DNA from: Rhizobium grahamii CCGE 502
GTDB taxonomy: Bacteria > Pseudomonadota > Alphaproteobacteria > Rhizobiales > Rhizobiaceae
Direction: 5' to 3'
NCBI RefSeq assembly: GCF_000298315.2
Contig: NZ_AEYE02000025.1
Span: 1 to 64,000 of the forward strand
DNA: 64,000 nt
Shown here: piece after piece, positions 42,825 through 51,332 of the stretch
Layout of the letters: each line of letters starts with the position of its first letter
Numbering within the stretch: position 1 is the first letter of the stretch
Translations under genes and position numbers: made by a program
The notes under the pieces: model-generated
Database searches by the model: none
The model's input: the letters and a program-made list of their open reading frames with translations, nothing else
Told to the model about the DNA's origin: nothing

Positions 42825-43769
42825 ATGCGTCACTTTGATGCCGAGACGGTCCATCGTGCTCTCGATTACCCAAGCACGGTCGGGGCCTTGAGATTCGCCC
42901 ATGCCCAAGGCATGATGCCACAGCTGAATGTGTCGGTCTTCGACGATGACCAGCGCGACGAAAACAAGTTCATTTCGCTTTTCTCCTGGGCGTCGGGAGA
43001 TGTCATTGCAGTAAAAATGGTGGGTGTCTTTCCCGGCAATCCTGCTCTCACGCCACCGCAGCCGTCCGTTCAGGGCCTTGTCGCGCTTTTCGATGGTAGG
43101 ACGGGGGAGGCACTTGCGACTTGCGACGGCGCTGCGCTGACGTTCCGCAAAACCGCCGCCGATTCTGCCTTGGGCGTAGATTGTCTTGCGCGCGCAGACT
43201 GCGAGGTGTTGCTTGTCGTTGGCGCAGGGGGACTGGCGCCTCATGTCGTCGAAGCCCACACAAGCGTGCGCCCCTCCATTAGGGAAGTTCTCGTATGGAA
43301 CCGGAATCCCACCAAGGCGGAGGATCTGGCCGACAGACTACGCAGGCAAGGCAAGAAGGCTTCAGCGGCGGTGGAATTGGACAAAGCGGTAGCGCGTGCC
43401 GATATCGTGTCATGCGTAACAATGGCGACCGAACCTCTGATCCGGGGGGAGTTACTGAAACCAGGTACTCACGTCGATCTCATCGGAGCCTATAGTCCCG
43501 AGATGCGCGAGGCCGACGACGAAACGCTGCGGCGCGCCGGTCGGTTGTTTGTCGATACGCGCAACAATTGCGATGGGTCGGGCGACGTGGCGGGGCCACT
43601 CGCGGCCGGTATCATCTCGCACGAAACGATTGTTGCAGATCTTTTCGATCTCTGTGGCGGCAAGCATGAGGGGCGGCGGACTCGCGACGAAATCACCGTG
43701 TACAAAAACGTCGGCGGCGGTCACTTGGATATGTTTACCGCTCGGCATCTGCTCGCCAGGCTGACGTAG
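42825..43769 (+). CDS. Ornithine cyclodeaminase/mu-crystallin family protein
   Basis: A 314-residue NAD(P)-binding protein. The family pattern includes QGLVALFDGRTGEALATCDG, ALTFRKTAADSALGVDCLAR, and the Rossmann motif LLVVGAGGLAPHVVEAH near residue 130. Members include ornithine cyclodeaminase, alanine dehydrogenase, and ketimine or pyrroline-2-carboxylate reductases. It is the last gene of the importer operon. In an Amadori locus it could process the amino acid released by the deglycase or reduce a cyclic imine; the reaction is inference. AAAGG is a weak ribosome site. Confidence 0.88.
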   Translation: MRHFDAETVHRALDYPSTVGALRFAHAQGMMPQLNVSVFDDDQRDENKFISLFSWASGDVIAVKMVGVFPGNPALTPPQPSVQGLVALFDGRTGEALATCDGAALTFRKTAADSALGVDCLARADCEVLLVVGAGGLAPHVVEAHTSVRPSIREVLVWNRNPTKAEDLADRLRRQGKKASAAVELDKAVARADIVSCVTMATEPLIRGELLKPGTHVDLIGAYSPEMREADDETLRRAGRLFVDTRNNCDGSGDVAGPLAAGIISHETIVADLFDLCGGKHEGRRTRDEITVYKNVGGGHLDMFTARHLLARLT

Positions 43770-43824
43770 TGGTCTCGTTCTCTCGCGCCATATGTAAATC
43801 CAGGTCGCCATTACCTGCGTGGCG

Positions 43825-44428
43825 TCAACAAGCCCGCCGTGCTCCGGCTCGGTGGGCCTGGACAATGAATGCCGCCACGTTGGCGAGATCGTCTGGATTG
43901 AAGACCTGGGTGCGGCCGATCACGTTGACGAATTCGGTCTCGGACTGGATGACCTTCGTAATCCCCTCAGGAGCCGCACCCTTCCATTGCGGACCAGCGA
44001 TCATATAGGTGCCACCGTCATTTCCAGTCGTCCTGGTGCCGATGTAATCGAAATTGAAGGTGTAGAGGTCCATGAGCTGGAAGACGAAGTAACGGTCCTT
44101 CTCCATCTTGGGGACGGTTATCACCATCGGCTCTGTCCTGAGGTCAAGCCCCATGAAGGTATATGGCATGTCGGAGTTCGGGGTGACGAAACCCTTGTTA
44201 AGACGCGCGCTATGTTCAAGACCGAGTTGAAAGGACCCTTGTACTCCGGGCTCTTAGGATTGATCGAGAACGCGTATATGGTCGCGTAGTCGCTCACCAT
44301 CGGCAGGCCGTACACGTAGGCATCCCGCGCTATCTCGGTGGCTTCTTTCTGGTCAGGCTCATCTGCAAAAGCAAGAGTTGCCCCAGGGTTGCAAGGATCA
44401 GACTGAAGATCACGTTGAGTGGTCGCAT
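43825..44428 (-). pseudogene. DUF1254 protein, truncated and frameshifted
   Basis: The ATG at 44428 (AAGGAGC upstream) opens a signal peptide (MRPLNVIFSLILATLGQ...). The frame then shifts, and AYVYGLPMVSDYATIYAFSI and KSPEYKGPFNSVLNIARVL follow in one frame, then PYTFMGLDLRTEPMVITVPK, MEKDRYFVFQLMDLYTFNFD and YIGTRTTGNDGGTYMIAGP in another. That is the N-terminal half of a DUF1254 protein. The C-terminal half is absent, the sequence ending against the cyclodeaminase gene. An intact paralogue lies divergently at 44602. Confidence 0.8.
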
Positions 44429-44601
44429 CGTTGGGCTCCTTGGTTTATGGCAAAGTGCCAAAGGGAGAGCAGCAGGTGATTACAGTAGACGAACTGCACT
44501 TAACCCTTTGAAGACGCTAAGTGCTTCGTCCTGGGGAAACGGCTTGCGCTAGCGCGCCGGATGTTACAGAACTATGCCTGCGATACAATCGGAGGTGCAG
44601 C

Positions 44602-45951
44602 ATGTTGCGGATACTCACGGTTACAGCGGCTCTTTTGGGCTTGGCGGTCACAGCCTTCGGTCAGACGGCGACACCCGACGAAGCAAGTGTAATTGCCAAG
44701 GAGGCGTACATCTATTCGTACGCGCCGATAGCCAGCTACGGCACCTGGTCCAAGCAGGCGACGGTTCCCAGCGCGCCCGAATATGTCGGCGGGTTCAACG
44801 TGTTTCGCCATTATTCGCAAGCCTTCACGCCCGAAAACAAGGACATTGTGACACCGAACAACGACACGCCTTATTCCTGGGCGTGGCTCGACCTGCGGGC
44901 CGAACCGATAGTACTGAGCGTGCCGGCCGTCCCGAAGGATCGGTACTATGTCATGCAGCTCATCGATCTGTTCACGTACAATTTCGGCTACGTCGGCGTG
45001 CGCTCGACGGGCTTCGATGCCGGAAACTACATGATAGCGGGCCCCGCTTGGAAGGGTGAGAAACCCGATGGAATTGCGAAGGTCTTCCAGGCGGAGACGG
45101 ACATTATCGGCATCCTTGGACGGACATCGTTGAACGGCGCGGACGACATTGAGAACGTCAAGGCGATACAGGCGCAGTACAAACTTCAGCCGTTAAGCAA
45201 GTTCTTGAACACACCGAAGCCCGCGCCTTCCAGCCAGATAGACTTCCCGCCTTACGACCCCGCAAAGGCTACCAGCCACGACTTCATCGGGTATATCAAT
45301 TTCCTGCTCCAGTTTGCTCAGCCGACCGTCCCCTCGGAGAAAGAGCTGATGGCTAAATTCGCAAAGCTCTGCATCGCACCGGGCGCTCCTTGGGACGCGT
45401 CGAAAGTCGATCCCACAACTCTTGCCGCGATCGACAAGGGTGTCGGAGACGCCAAAGCCGAGATGGGAAAGGTTGCGAAGACGACGCTGAGTTCAAACGG
45501 TCTTTTCGGCTCCCGCGACCTTCTGAAAGACGACTACATGACGCGGGCCATGGGAGCCGAAAAGGGATTGTTCGGCAACTCGCTCGAAGAGGCCTGGTAC
45601 GGCGGATTTGTCGGAGATGGGTCGAAGCCGACCCTATTGCGCTTCGATGCGGACAATCTGCCTCCGGCGAAGTTCTTCTGGTCGCTGACGTTGTACACCT
45701 TGCCAGACCGCTTTCTATACGCGAACGCGCTGAAGCGATATTCGATTGGCGACCGCACCAAGGGACTCAAGTACGGGAAGGACAAATCATTGACGATCTA
45801 TCTCGGCCACACCTCCCCGGGGAAAGGCAAAGAGTCCAACTGGCTGCCGACACCTAAGGGGAAATACAGCTTGGTCGCGCGTGTTTACGGGCCTGAAAAG
45901 GGTGCCATGGACGGTACGTGGAAACTTCCCCTCCCTCAGCCCTTGAAATGA
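44602..45951 (+). CDS. Exported DUF1254/DUF1214 protein
   Basis: A 449-residue protein with a signal peptide (MLRILTVTAALLGLAVTAFG, cleavage near residue 20). The DUF1254 domain comes first (about 40-170; NNDTPYSWAWLDLRAEPIVL, DRYYVMQLIDLFTYNFGYVG), then DUF1214 (about 330-440; FFWSLTLYTLPDRFLYANAL, KGKESNWLPTPKGKYSLVAR). These domains occur together in periplasmic proteins of unknown function. GGAGGT lies 6 bases before the ATG. It is followed by the DUF3302/HlyD pair. Confidence 0.9.
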   Translation: MLRILTVTAALLGLAVTAFGQTATPDEASVIAKEAYIYSYAPIASYGTWSKQATVPSAPEYVGGFNVFRHYSQAFTPENKDIVTPNNDTPYSWAWLDLRAEPIVLSVPAVPKDRYYVMQLIDLFTYNFGYVGVRSTGFDAGNYMIAGPAWKGEKPDGIAKVFQAETDIIGILGRTSLNGADDIENVKAIQAQYKLQPLSKFLNTPKPAPSSQIDFPPYDPAKATSHDFIGYINFLLQFAQPTVPSEKELMAKFAKLCIAPGAPWDASKVDPTTLAAIDKGVGDAKAEMGKVAKTTLSSNGLFGSRDLLKDDYMTRAMGAEKGLFGNSLEEAWYGGFVGDGSKPTLLRFDADNLPPAKFFWSLTLYTLPDRFLYANALKRYSIGDRTKGLKYGKDKSLTIYLGHTSPGKGKESNWLPTPKGKYSLVARVYGPEKGAMDGTWKLPLPQPLK

Positions 45952-45998
45952 GCGGGAACTTACGACGGACACTACTTCCTCTGATCGGTGGGAACCAC

Positions 45999-46244
45999 AT
46001 GACAGCGCTCGACATATTCGCCTGGATTGTTCTGGTGGTGCTTGTCTTGAGCACGCTCTTCGTCCTTATCTTCCTCGCGATGCTACCGGGCATGATTGCC
46101 AAGCGGCGCAACCATCCGTGGGAGCAGGCCGTTACCGTTGGAGGATGGGTAACTCTGTTCCTAGGCTTCGCGCTCTGGCCGATCGTGCTCATCTGGGCCT
46201 ACGTCGATGCTCCGCGCGCCACTAGAGCGGAGAACGTCCAATGA
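45999..46244 (+). CDS. DUF3302 inner-membrane protein (YibI-like)
   Basis: An 81-residue protein with two membrane helices (FAWIVLVVLVLSTLFVLIFL; VGGWVTLFLGFALWPIVLIW) around a short basic loop, PGMIAKRRNHPWEQA. It matches DUF3302, represented by E. coli YibI, encoded next to the HlyD-like YibH. Its stop overlaps the next start by 4 bases, preserving that pairing. It may help the HlyD partner in the inner membrane. Function not established. Confidence 0.85.
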   Translation: MTALDIFAWIVLVVLVLSTLFVLIFLAMLPGMIAKRRNHPWEQAVTVGGWVTLFLGFALWPIVLIWAYVDAPRATRAENVQ

Positions 46245-47182
46245 TCGTCGTTCTTCTCAACGTCTACCTCGTCATTCTGTTCTGCCTCGTGAAGTTCGGT
46301 GTCGTCCGCTTCAACCTGTTCTGGAAGATATCTCCGGTCATCGTCTTCATCCTGCTTCTGGTCGGCTTGTTCATCCCGATGGGCTGGGGTGCTCCACAAG
46401 GGAAGGCGCTGACCGTTCGCAACTCCGTCGCCATCGTTCCGGATGTGGCGGGCGAGGTGATCGAGGTTCCGATCACGGCCAACACGCCGCTCAAGACCGG
46501 CGATGTCCTCTTCAAGATCGATCCAGTCCCGTTCCAGGCGAAGGTCGATGCGCTTCAGGCAAAGTTGGATTTGGCGCAGCTCCGCGTTTCGGAGACGACG
46601 AGGCTGAAGACCACGGGGGCTGGCCGGACATTCGACGTCGAGCAGAGCCAGGCGGAAGCCGAACAACTCCGGGCTGAGCTGGGGAGTGCGAAGTGGAACC
46701 TCGACAAGACGGTAGTGCGGGCCCCGGCCGATGGCTACGTCACCAATCTCGCACTCCGCAAAGGCGCTCGCGTCGCGACCCTGCCGCTGTCCCCGGTCAT
46801 GGCCTTCATCGACACTTCCGACACGATCATCGGGATCGAGGTGCCGCAAATCCATGCCCGTTACATCGAGCCAGGTCAGCCTGCGGAAGCGACCTTCAAG
46901 TTTGCACCCGGTAAGATCTACCAGGGCAAGGTCGAGAGTATCTTGCAGGCGGTGGCGGCGGGGCAGGCGAGAGTATCCGGAAACGCCGTTGCGCCGGAAG
47001 CGATTCAGAGCGTCCCTATCGTCGTTCGGATCAAGCTTGACGACTCCGACTTCGCCGCAAGGCTACCAGCAGGCAGCACCGGAACAGCGGCAATCTTCAC
47101 CGACCATGTCAAGGCAGCCCATGTGATCCGCAAGGTGCTGCTGCGGCAGGTGGCGATAACAAACTATATCAATCCGTTCTGA
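46241..47182 (+). CDS. HlyD-family membrane fusion protein (YibH-like)
   Basis: A 313-residue periplasmic adaptor anchored by N-terminal helices (VYLVILFCLVKFGVVRF; SPVIVFILLLVGLFIPMGW). A biotinyl-lipoyl-like half (NSVAIVPDVAGEVIEVPITA, NTPLKTGDVLFKIDPVPFQ) is followed by a short coiled-coil hairpin (residues about 95-155), the second half (VRAPADGYVTNLALRKGARV) and a beta-barrel. No exporter ATPase or outer-membrane factor is nearby. Partnership with the DUF3302 protein is conserved in other bacteria. Confidence 0.9.
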   Translation: MIVVLLNVYLVILFCLVKFGVVRFNLFWKISPVIVFILLLVGLFIPMGWGAPQGKALTVRNSVAIVPDVAGEVIEVPITANTPLKTGDVLFKIDPVPFQAKVDALQAKLDLAQLRVSETTRLKTTGAGRTFDVEQSQAEAEQLRAELGSAKWNLDKTVVRAPADGYVTNLALRKGARVATLPLSPVMAFIDTSDTIIGIEVPQIHARYIEPGQPAEATFKFAPGKIYQGKVESILQAVAAGQARVSGNAVAPEAIQSVPIVVRIKLDDSDFAARLPAGSTGTAAIFTDHVKAAHVIRKVLLRQVAITNYINPF

Positions 47183-47223
47183 CGTTCAGAAATCTCCGAG
47201 ACCCATGTAGTCCTCAATACCGA

Positions 47224-47484
47224 TCAATGTCGCGTGTCCAGCGGTTCGCCATCATCGAAGTTGCCATTACTGGAGGCATCGTTTGGATTGATGCTCCCGC
47301 CACCTCCGCGCGTGCCATACGCCGTTAGCTGGACCATGACCTCTTTCGCACGCTGTACGGCCTCCTCCTCGCTTGCGGCGTGACCTTCAGCCAGTTTGAT
47401 CGACACAGCTTCACCATCGTCGCCGACGAAGTCTACCCGCCACCCAGATGTCTCGTGAACAATCTTCGTTTCGAGCAAGTGCAC
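47224..47484 (-). CDS. Small conserved protein, paralogue of the one at 2480
   Basis: An 86-residue protein whose N-terminal 58 residues align with the product at 2480-2758: DFVGDDGEAVSIKL, then an Ala/Glu-rich helix ending AKEVMVQLTAYG. No known domain. The start is probably the GTG at 47484, since no ATG fits, but there is no good ribosome site. The frame overlaps the 3' end of the Ku-like gene by about 50 bases, so one of the two ends may be altered by a frameshift. Confidence 0.6.
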   Translation of the reverse strand: MHLLETKIVHETSGWRVDFVGDDGEAVSIKLAEGHAASEEEAVQRAKEVMVQLTAYGTRGGGGSINPNDASSNGNFDDGEPLDTRH

Positions 47485-48230
47485 GTGGCTACCCGGCCTT
47501 TTTTGCCTTTGAGATCGGCTTCGACGCTTTTCCGGAGTGCATCCATGATGTTGACCACATTGGATTTCGGAGCCGCTTCTGCAGCTTTCCCCTTCGCGGC
47601 CTTTTTCGGTCTCGACGCCTTTTTCTTTTCTTCGATGAGCTTCAGTAGGCTGGTTTGAATGGGATCGCTCAGCATGTCCAGTGACCAGTGTGCTGAATTC
47701 TGCTTGATGAGCTTCTGGACGAGCGGGATGAGATCGGGATCGGCCTCATCCTCGATATCCTCGAAGTAGTTTTCCTCCGGCCGCACCTCGTCCCCAAATC
47801 GGAGGGACCAGAGGACGATGCCTTCGTCGCGGGGTTCGAGAATGACGGCACGCTCGCGCCTGCCCATGACCAGTTTCGAGACCCCGACGACTTTGTCGGA
47901 CTTCATCGCGTCCCGGATGACAGCGAAAGCCTCGTTTCCAACGGCGTCGTCGGGCATCAGGTAGTGAGGCTTCTCCAGGTAGACCCACTCGATCCTGTTG
48001 GCGGGAACGAACTTCTCGATGTCGATCGTCTTCACGGTGTCGAGCGCCACTCGATCCAGATCGTCATCTGTGAGGATCACGTAGTCGTTCTCGCCACGGG
48101 CGTAGCCCTTGGCTTCGTTGTCGTCCTTCGAAGGCTTACCGGTGACGGAGTCGACATACTGGGAGACGACCTTATTCCCGGTGTACTTGTTCAACGTGTG
48201 AAAGCGGACTCTCTCAGATTCCGACGTCGC
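47433..48230 (-). pseudogene. ku: Ku protein gene, 5'-truncated (second tandem copy)
   Basis: The frame encodes the Ku core without its first 20-30 residues. It begins in DTAATSESERVRFHTLNKYT and runs through the DNA-encircling beta-barrel (YLEKPHYLMPDDAV, SKLVMGRRERAVILEPRD, then GIVLWSLRFGDEV). It continues to a Lys-rich C-terminal tail suited to ligase recruitment. Bacterial Ku works with LigD in non-homologous end joining. The 5' end is lost: the sequence is joined out of frame to the preceding ku copy. A TTG at 48194 could start a shortened product, but it would lack the first strands. Confidence 0.85.
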
Positions 48231-48703
48231 CGCCGTATCAGGATTGTTCGAACACGGCGGAACAGGACCGCGCGTGCGATGGCCGCGACGTTGGACTTCT
48301 TCATCCCGTCCCGGAGAGCCACGAATACGTCGTCACCCATCTTGTCGGGCGTGAGGTAGTAGGGCTTGTCGAAGTAGACATCATCGACCTCTGAGCAGGG
48401 GATGAACGCGTCTATCTCCAGCGTCTTGTCGCTCTCTGGGATCGTCGCCGCGACTTCCTTGGGATCTATGATGATGTACTGGCCGTTGTCGATTTCGAAG
48501 CCCTTGGTCTGCTTCTCCTTTGGAACGGGATCTTCGGTCTCGCGGTCGATGAAGACCCGCTTGACCCGGTTGCCGGATGCCTTGTTGATCGTGTTGAAGG
48601 TTATGCGCTCGCTAGTGGACGCTGCCGCGTAAAGAGCGACGCCGCAGCTCACCTCACCAAACTTCAGAAAGCCTTTCCATTGGGAGCGATGTCCCGTTGC
48701 CAT
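48191..48703 (-). pseudogene. ku: Ku protein gene, 3'-truncated (first tandem copy)
   Basis: A 170-residue frame with a proper Ku N-terminus: WKGFLKFGEVSCGVALYAAA, SERITFNTINKASGNRVKRV and CSEVDDVYFDKPYYLTPDKM, reaching ARAVLFRRVRTILIR. After that it runs into foreign residues and stops, exactly where the second copy begins. Roughly the last third of the barrel and the C-terminal tail are missing. The pattern fits one deletion between two tandem ku genes. Rhizobia often carry such tandem pairs on plasmids. No ligD gene is in this window. Confidence 0.85.
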
Positions 48704-48889
48704 GACACTTACTCCAAATCACCCAGTGCCACTCAAAGACGTGCGAGAGAGATCCGTTCCGACCCGAAACGAACCATTTTTGAATGACTTATCCAATCTC
48801 TCTCAGAAATAGATTCCGCTCGGCCGGCGCATCGTCCTCGCTTCAGGTTCCTCAGCCAGGTCTCGCTTCCGAACACGACAATCGCGCGT

Positions 48890-49123
48890 TTATTGCAATT
48901 GCGCGCAGCAGTGGAACGGCAACTCCGCCACCAGGGCTTCAGTCGCGTCCGCAATCTCAAAAATCATCTCGTCGATCGGTTCGTGGTTCGCCAACAGCTC
49001 CGAAACCATTCTACGGGCTATCGAGACCGCTACCGCGACGCCGTCGCCTGATCGGATTTCAATGCCTTCATAATTGGGGTCGAAGCCCTCCTGCATCCGA
49101 ATGTGAGAATAGAACCTAGCCAC
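48890..49123 (-). CDS. DUF6894 family protein
   Basis: A 77-residue protein resembling DUF6894: MARFYSHIRMQEGFDPNYEG, IEI, then an Ala/Val helix (VAVSIARRMVSELLANHEPI), and MIFEIADATEALVAELPF. The usual start is a short strand with paired aromatic residues and His, which is present as RFYSHI. The family is small, abundant in rhizobia and of unknown function. The last few residues (HCCAQLQ) may be altered. Confidence 0.65.
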   Translation of the reverse strand: MARFYSHIRMQEGFDPNYEGIEIRSGDGVAVAVSIARRMVSELLANHEPIDEMIFEIADATEALVAELPFHCCAQLQ

Positions 49124-49145
49124 GATCTTCTCCGACCGCCGACAC

Positions 49146-49661
49146 TCACGGTGAATAATGGCTGAACACGAAGTCCTTGGAACGGTCCAGTTTCGTGTGG
49201 CAGGCGAAACAAGACTTCAGGAGCGGCTCGCTCTTGTTAGCGACACCGTTCTCGAACTGGCCACCCCCAGCCGCCGCTGTCGGCATACTTCTTCGAGTCC
49301 TTAATGCTGATCTGCACGTTCGTAGGGTCGCCCGCAACGAAGGACTGCGGGGCAGGAAACACAGCGTCGTTTTCCGGCGACGACTTATAAACGTATGCCA
49401 GACGGGCGACTACGGACCCATCGGGGAAGGGTCGCGTCCCCTCTCGGAAACCTTCGCTGCGATGTCGTTTCCGAGGATGCCGCGGATGTCGTTGTTCTTC
49501 CCGGCCTCGTGAGCGACCGCTATCATCTGCCAGCCGCGATAGCCTTCCGGAAGACTGACCCCGTAGATCGGCGAGACGTTGACCGATGCGACGCTCGCGG
49601 CGCCGACGGAGACGGCGACGACGCTAGCCGCCAGTAGACAAAACCCTGTGACTTCCCGCAT
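49146..49661 (-). pseudogene. Cytochrome P460, frameshifted
   Basis: An ATG at 49661 with GGAGG five bases upstream opens a signal peptide (MREVTGFCLLAASVVAVSVG...) and LPEGYRGWQMIAVAHEAG. The frame shifts near 49420 into FPDGSVVARLAYVYKSS, AVFPAPQSFVAGDPTNVQIS, DSKKYADSGGWG, then shifts again before QFENGVANK...CFACHTKLDR and DFVFSHYSP. The order matches cytochrome P460, with the haem motif CxxCH and FVF-x-x-Y-x-P end intact. P460 haem proteins oxidise hydroxylamine or detoxify nitrogen oxides. Two single-base shifts break this copy. Confidence 0.85.
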
Positions 49662-49662
49662 T

Positions 49663-49946
49663 TCAACCTCCGTCTGGATAGAAGGGTTCCATGCGAGAGA
49701 AGACAACGGTGTCATCCGGCATCGCGCCGTAAGGCGCTTCTTCCACATAGGCCTTGCTCACCTTTCTCCAACCCTTGTCGTCATCGAAGAACTTCATCGA
49801 TTGAAGGCGGAACGGGAAGAGCAGGTAGAAATCAAGGATACGTATCGTGTCGAAGGGAGCTCGTTTCGTTATGTCGCAGGCCAGATGCAGTCGGACGAGT
49901 CGGCATGATAGAGGTCGAAGGCCTCGTTATAGGTGAGCTTTGTCAT
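49663..49946 (-). pseudogene. ABC-three-component middle-component-like gene, frameshifted and truncated
   Basis: Starting at 49946 the frame gives MTKLTYNEAFDLYHA. After a one-base shift it continues CRLVRLHLACDITKRAPFDT, IRILDFYLLFPFRLQ, then AYVEEAPYGAMPDDTVVFSRME. The YNxAFDxYH start, the RILDFYLLFPF strand-helix and the PYGxxP...F-R-ME ending resemble middle components (MC5 type) of ABC-three-component conflict systems. The C-terminal helix expected after RMEP is missing, and the P460 gene begins at once. The start overlaps the stop of the CD-NTase gene by 4 bases (ATGA), so the two form one operon. Confidence 0.5.
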
Positions 49947-51137
49947 CTCGCAACCACGCCATGATGCCACTTGATGAAGCACTGCTCGGCAAGCCAGAAC
50001 ACCATTCCTTGGACCAGGTTGTGGTTCACGGCCATGAGGTCACCACCGCATTCGTCGACGATGGGATTCACGATACGGTCGATAACCAAAGCGCTGATTT
50101 CCTCGGGTTCTCTCTTCGGTATCTGGCCGTAGATTACCTGGGTGAATTCATTCTTCAGCTGCTGCGGATCCCATTCGCGGCCACGAAGCGTCCTCAGATG
50201 CCGGACAAGCCGGATCAGATCATCCCGCCACAGTCTCTGAGCGCTCTTGTCTTCCGGCCAGCGGTCCGTGAAGATGTCCGCCGGGTGCGCCGGGTTCGCA
50301 ACGACGAGCTTCCGAAGTTCGCGCATCGCGCTCCGCGCTCTCGATCTCCCGCTGCATGTGGGCGGCGATAATGATCAGCTCGTCGCACAGGCTGTCGCTC
50401 ATCTGGCCAGGATCAAGCGCCATTGCAGCAATTACGACCGAAGGCGGGCAGCGGTCATCGCGGCGGCGGAACTGCACGTCCAGGAAGCGCTTCAGCAACT
50501 GGATGGCCACGAGGCGGGGAGACTTCTCCTCGATAGGAACATGGTCCGGCATCGGCTGAGTCTCGGCGCGCTCCTGAAGCAGTCCATCAGCCATAAGCCG
50601 TCGCGGTAGCGGAAAGCGAAGACGTCGCTGGACTTGATGCGCGCATTGAATTGAAGCGTGAAGGCCTTCGGATTGACCTCCTTCCGGTACTTCTCGTCGC
50701 GCTTGGCATTGTGGTGAAAGAGAACTCCCGACCGCTCAGGGCCGCCAGGAAGCCTGGCGACGGGCATGAGGTCCACGGTCACGCCATCGGGGTAGGTAAC
50801 TGTCGCGCACCGGGAATTGCGTTCAACCTTGAAGTCGTAGTAGCGGCTTCCGGGATCGCCCTTCACAGCTTGGTAGAGCTTGTCCAGCATCCCACTCGGG
50901 ATCGGTGCCGGTAGGGAAGTCGACTTCGACGACGACGTCGACATCATGCTGCATCGTCCGCACGCGCGAATAGATGGCAGCGGCGATGGAGAATGACCCG
51001 GAAGGATAGCTTTCAAGAACCTTGCCCTCTAGGGGGCTGCCCTTGCGATCCACGTGGGCGCACAGTCCAATGAAGTGATCGGCCGCTTCCTCGTGCTTCG
51101 TCTTGGGCATCTGGATGCGCCTGGCGATGTCGATCAA
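49943..51137 (-). pseudogene. CD-NTase (cGAS/DncV-like nucleotidyltransferase), frameshifted
   Basis: Four frames join into one protein of about 395 residues. First is the polymerase-beta-type core, SYPSGSFSIAA...QHDVDVVVEVD. After a shift near 50890 come MLDKLYQAVKG and VTYPDGVTVDLMPVARLPGG with the third Asp. After a shift near 50580 comes EKSPRLVAIQLLKRFLDVQF, the conserved helix of CD-NTases. After a shift near 50335 come KLVVANPAHPADIFTDRW and more helices. GS, DVD and VDL motifs are all kept. Such enzymes make cyclic oligonucleotides in anti-phage signalling. The start is unclear (TTG at 51137 or upstream). Three frameshifts make it a probable pseudogene. Confidence 0.75.
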
Positions 51138-51332
51138 TATTCCGTCGAGGGGATCGATGGTGGCTGCGAGATCGAGGCAGCGGCCTCAGTCTGCTCCTGT
51201 TTACACAAGGCTTCGCCAGCTCAAAGACCGTGGCCGAAAACAAGGCATCTAAGACGTTCGACGAACGCGAGCGGCGGCTTAGTTTCCATGCCAGAAGCCA
51301 CGCCATTTTGCGTGTCCTGCCAGGAGCATCTC

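Noticed and set aside
48704-48780. Stress promoter upstream of the ku genes
   Set aside because: GTTCC occurs on the plus strand, but the matching AACG at the right spacing is missing.
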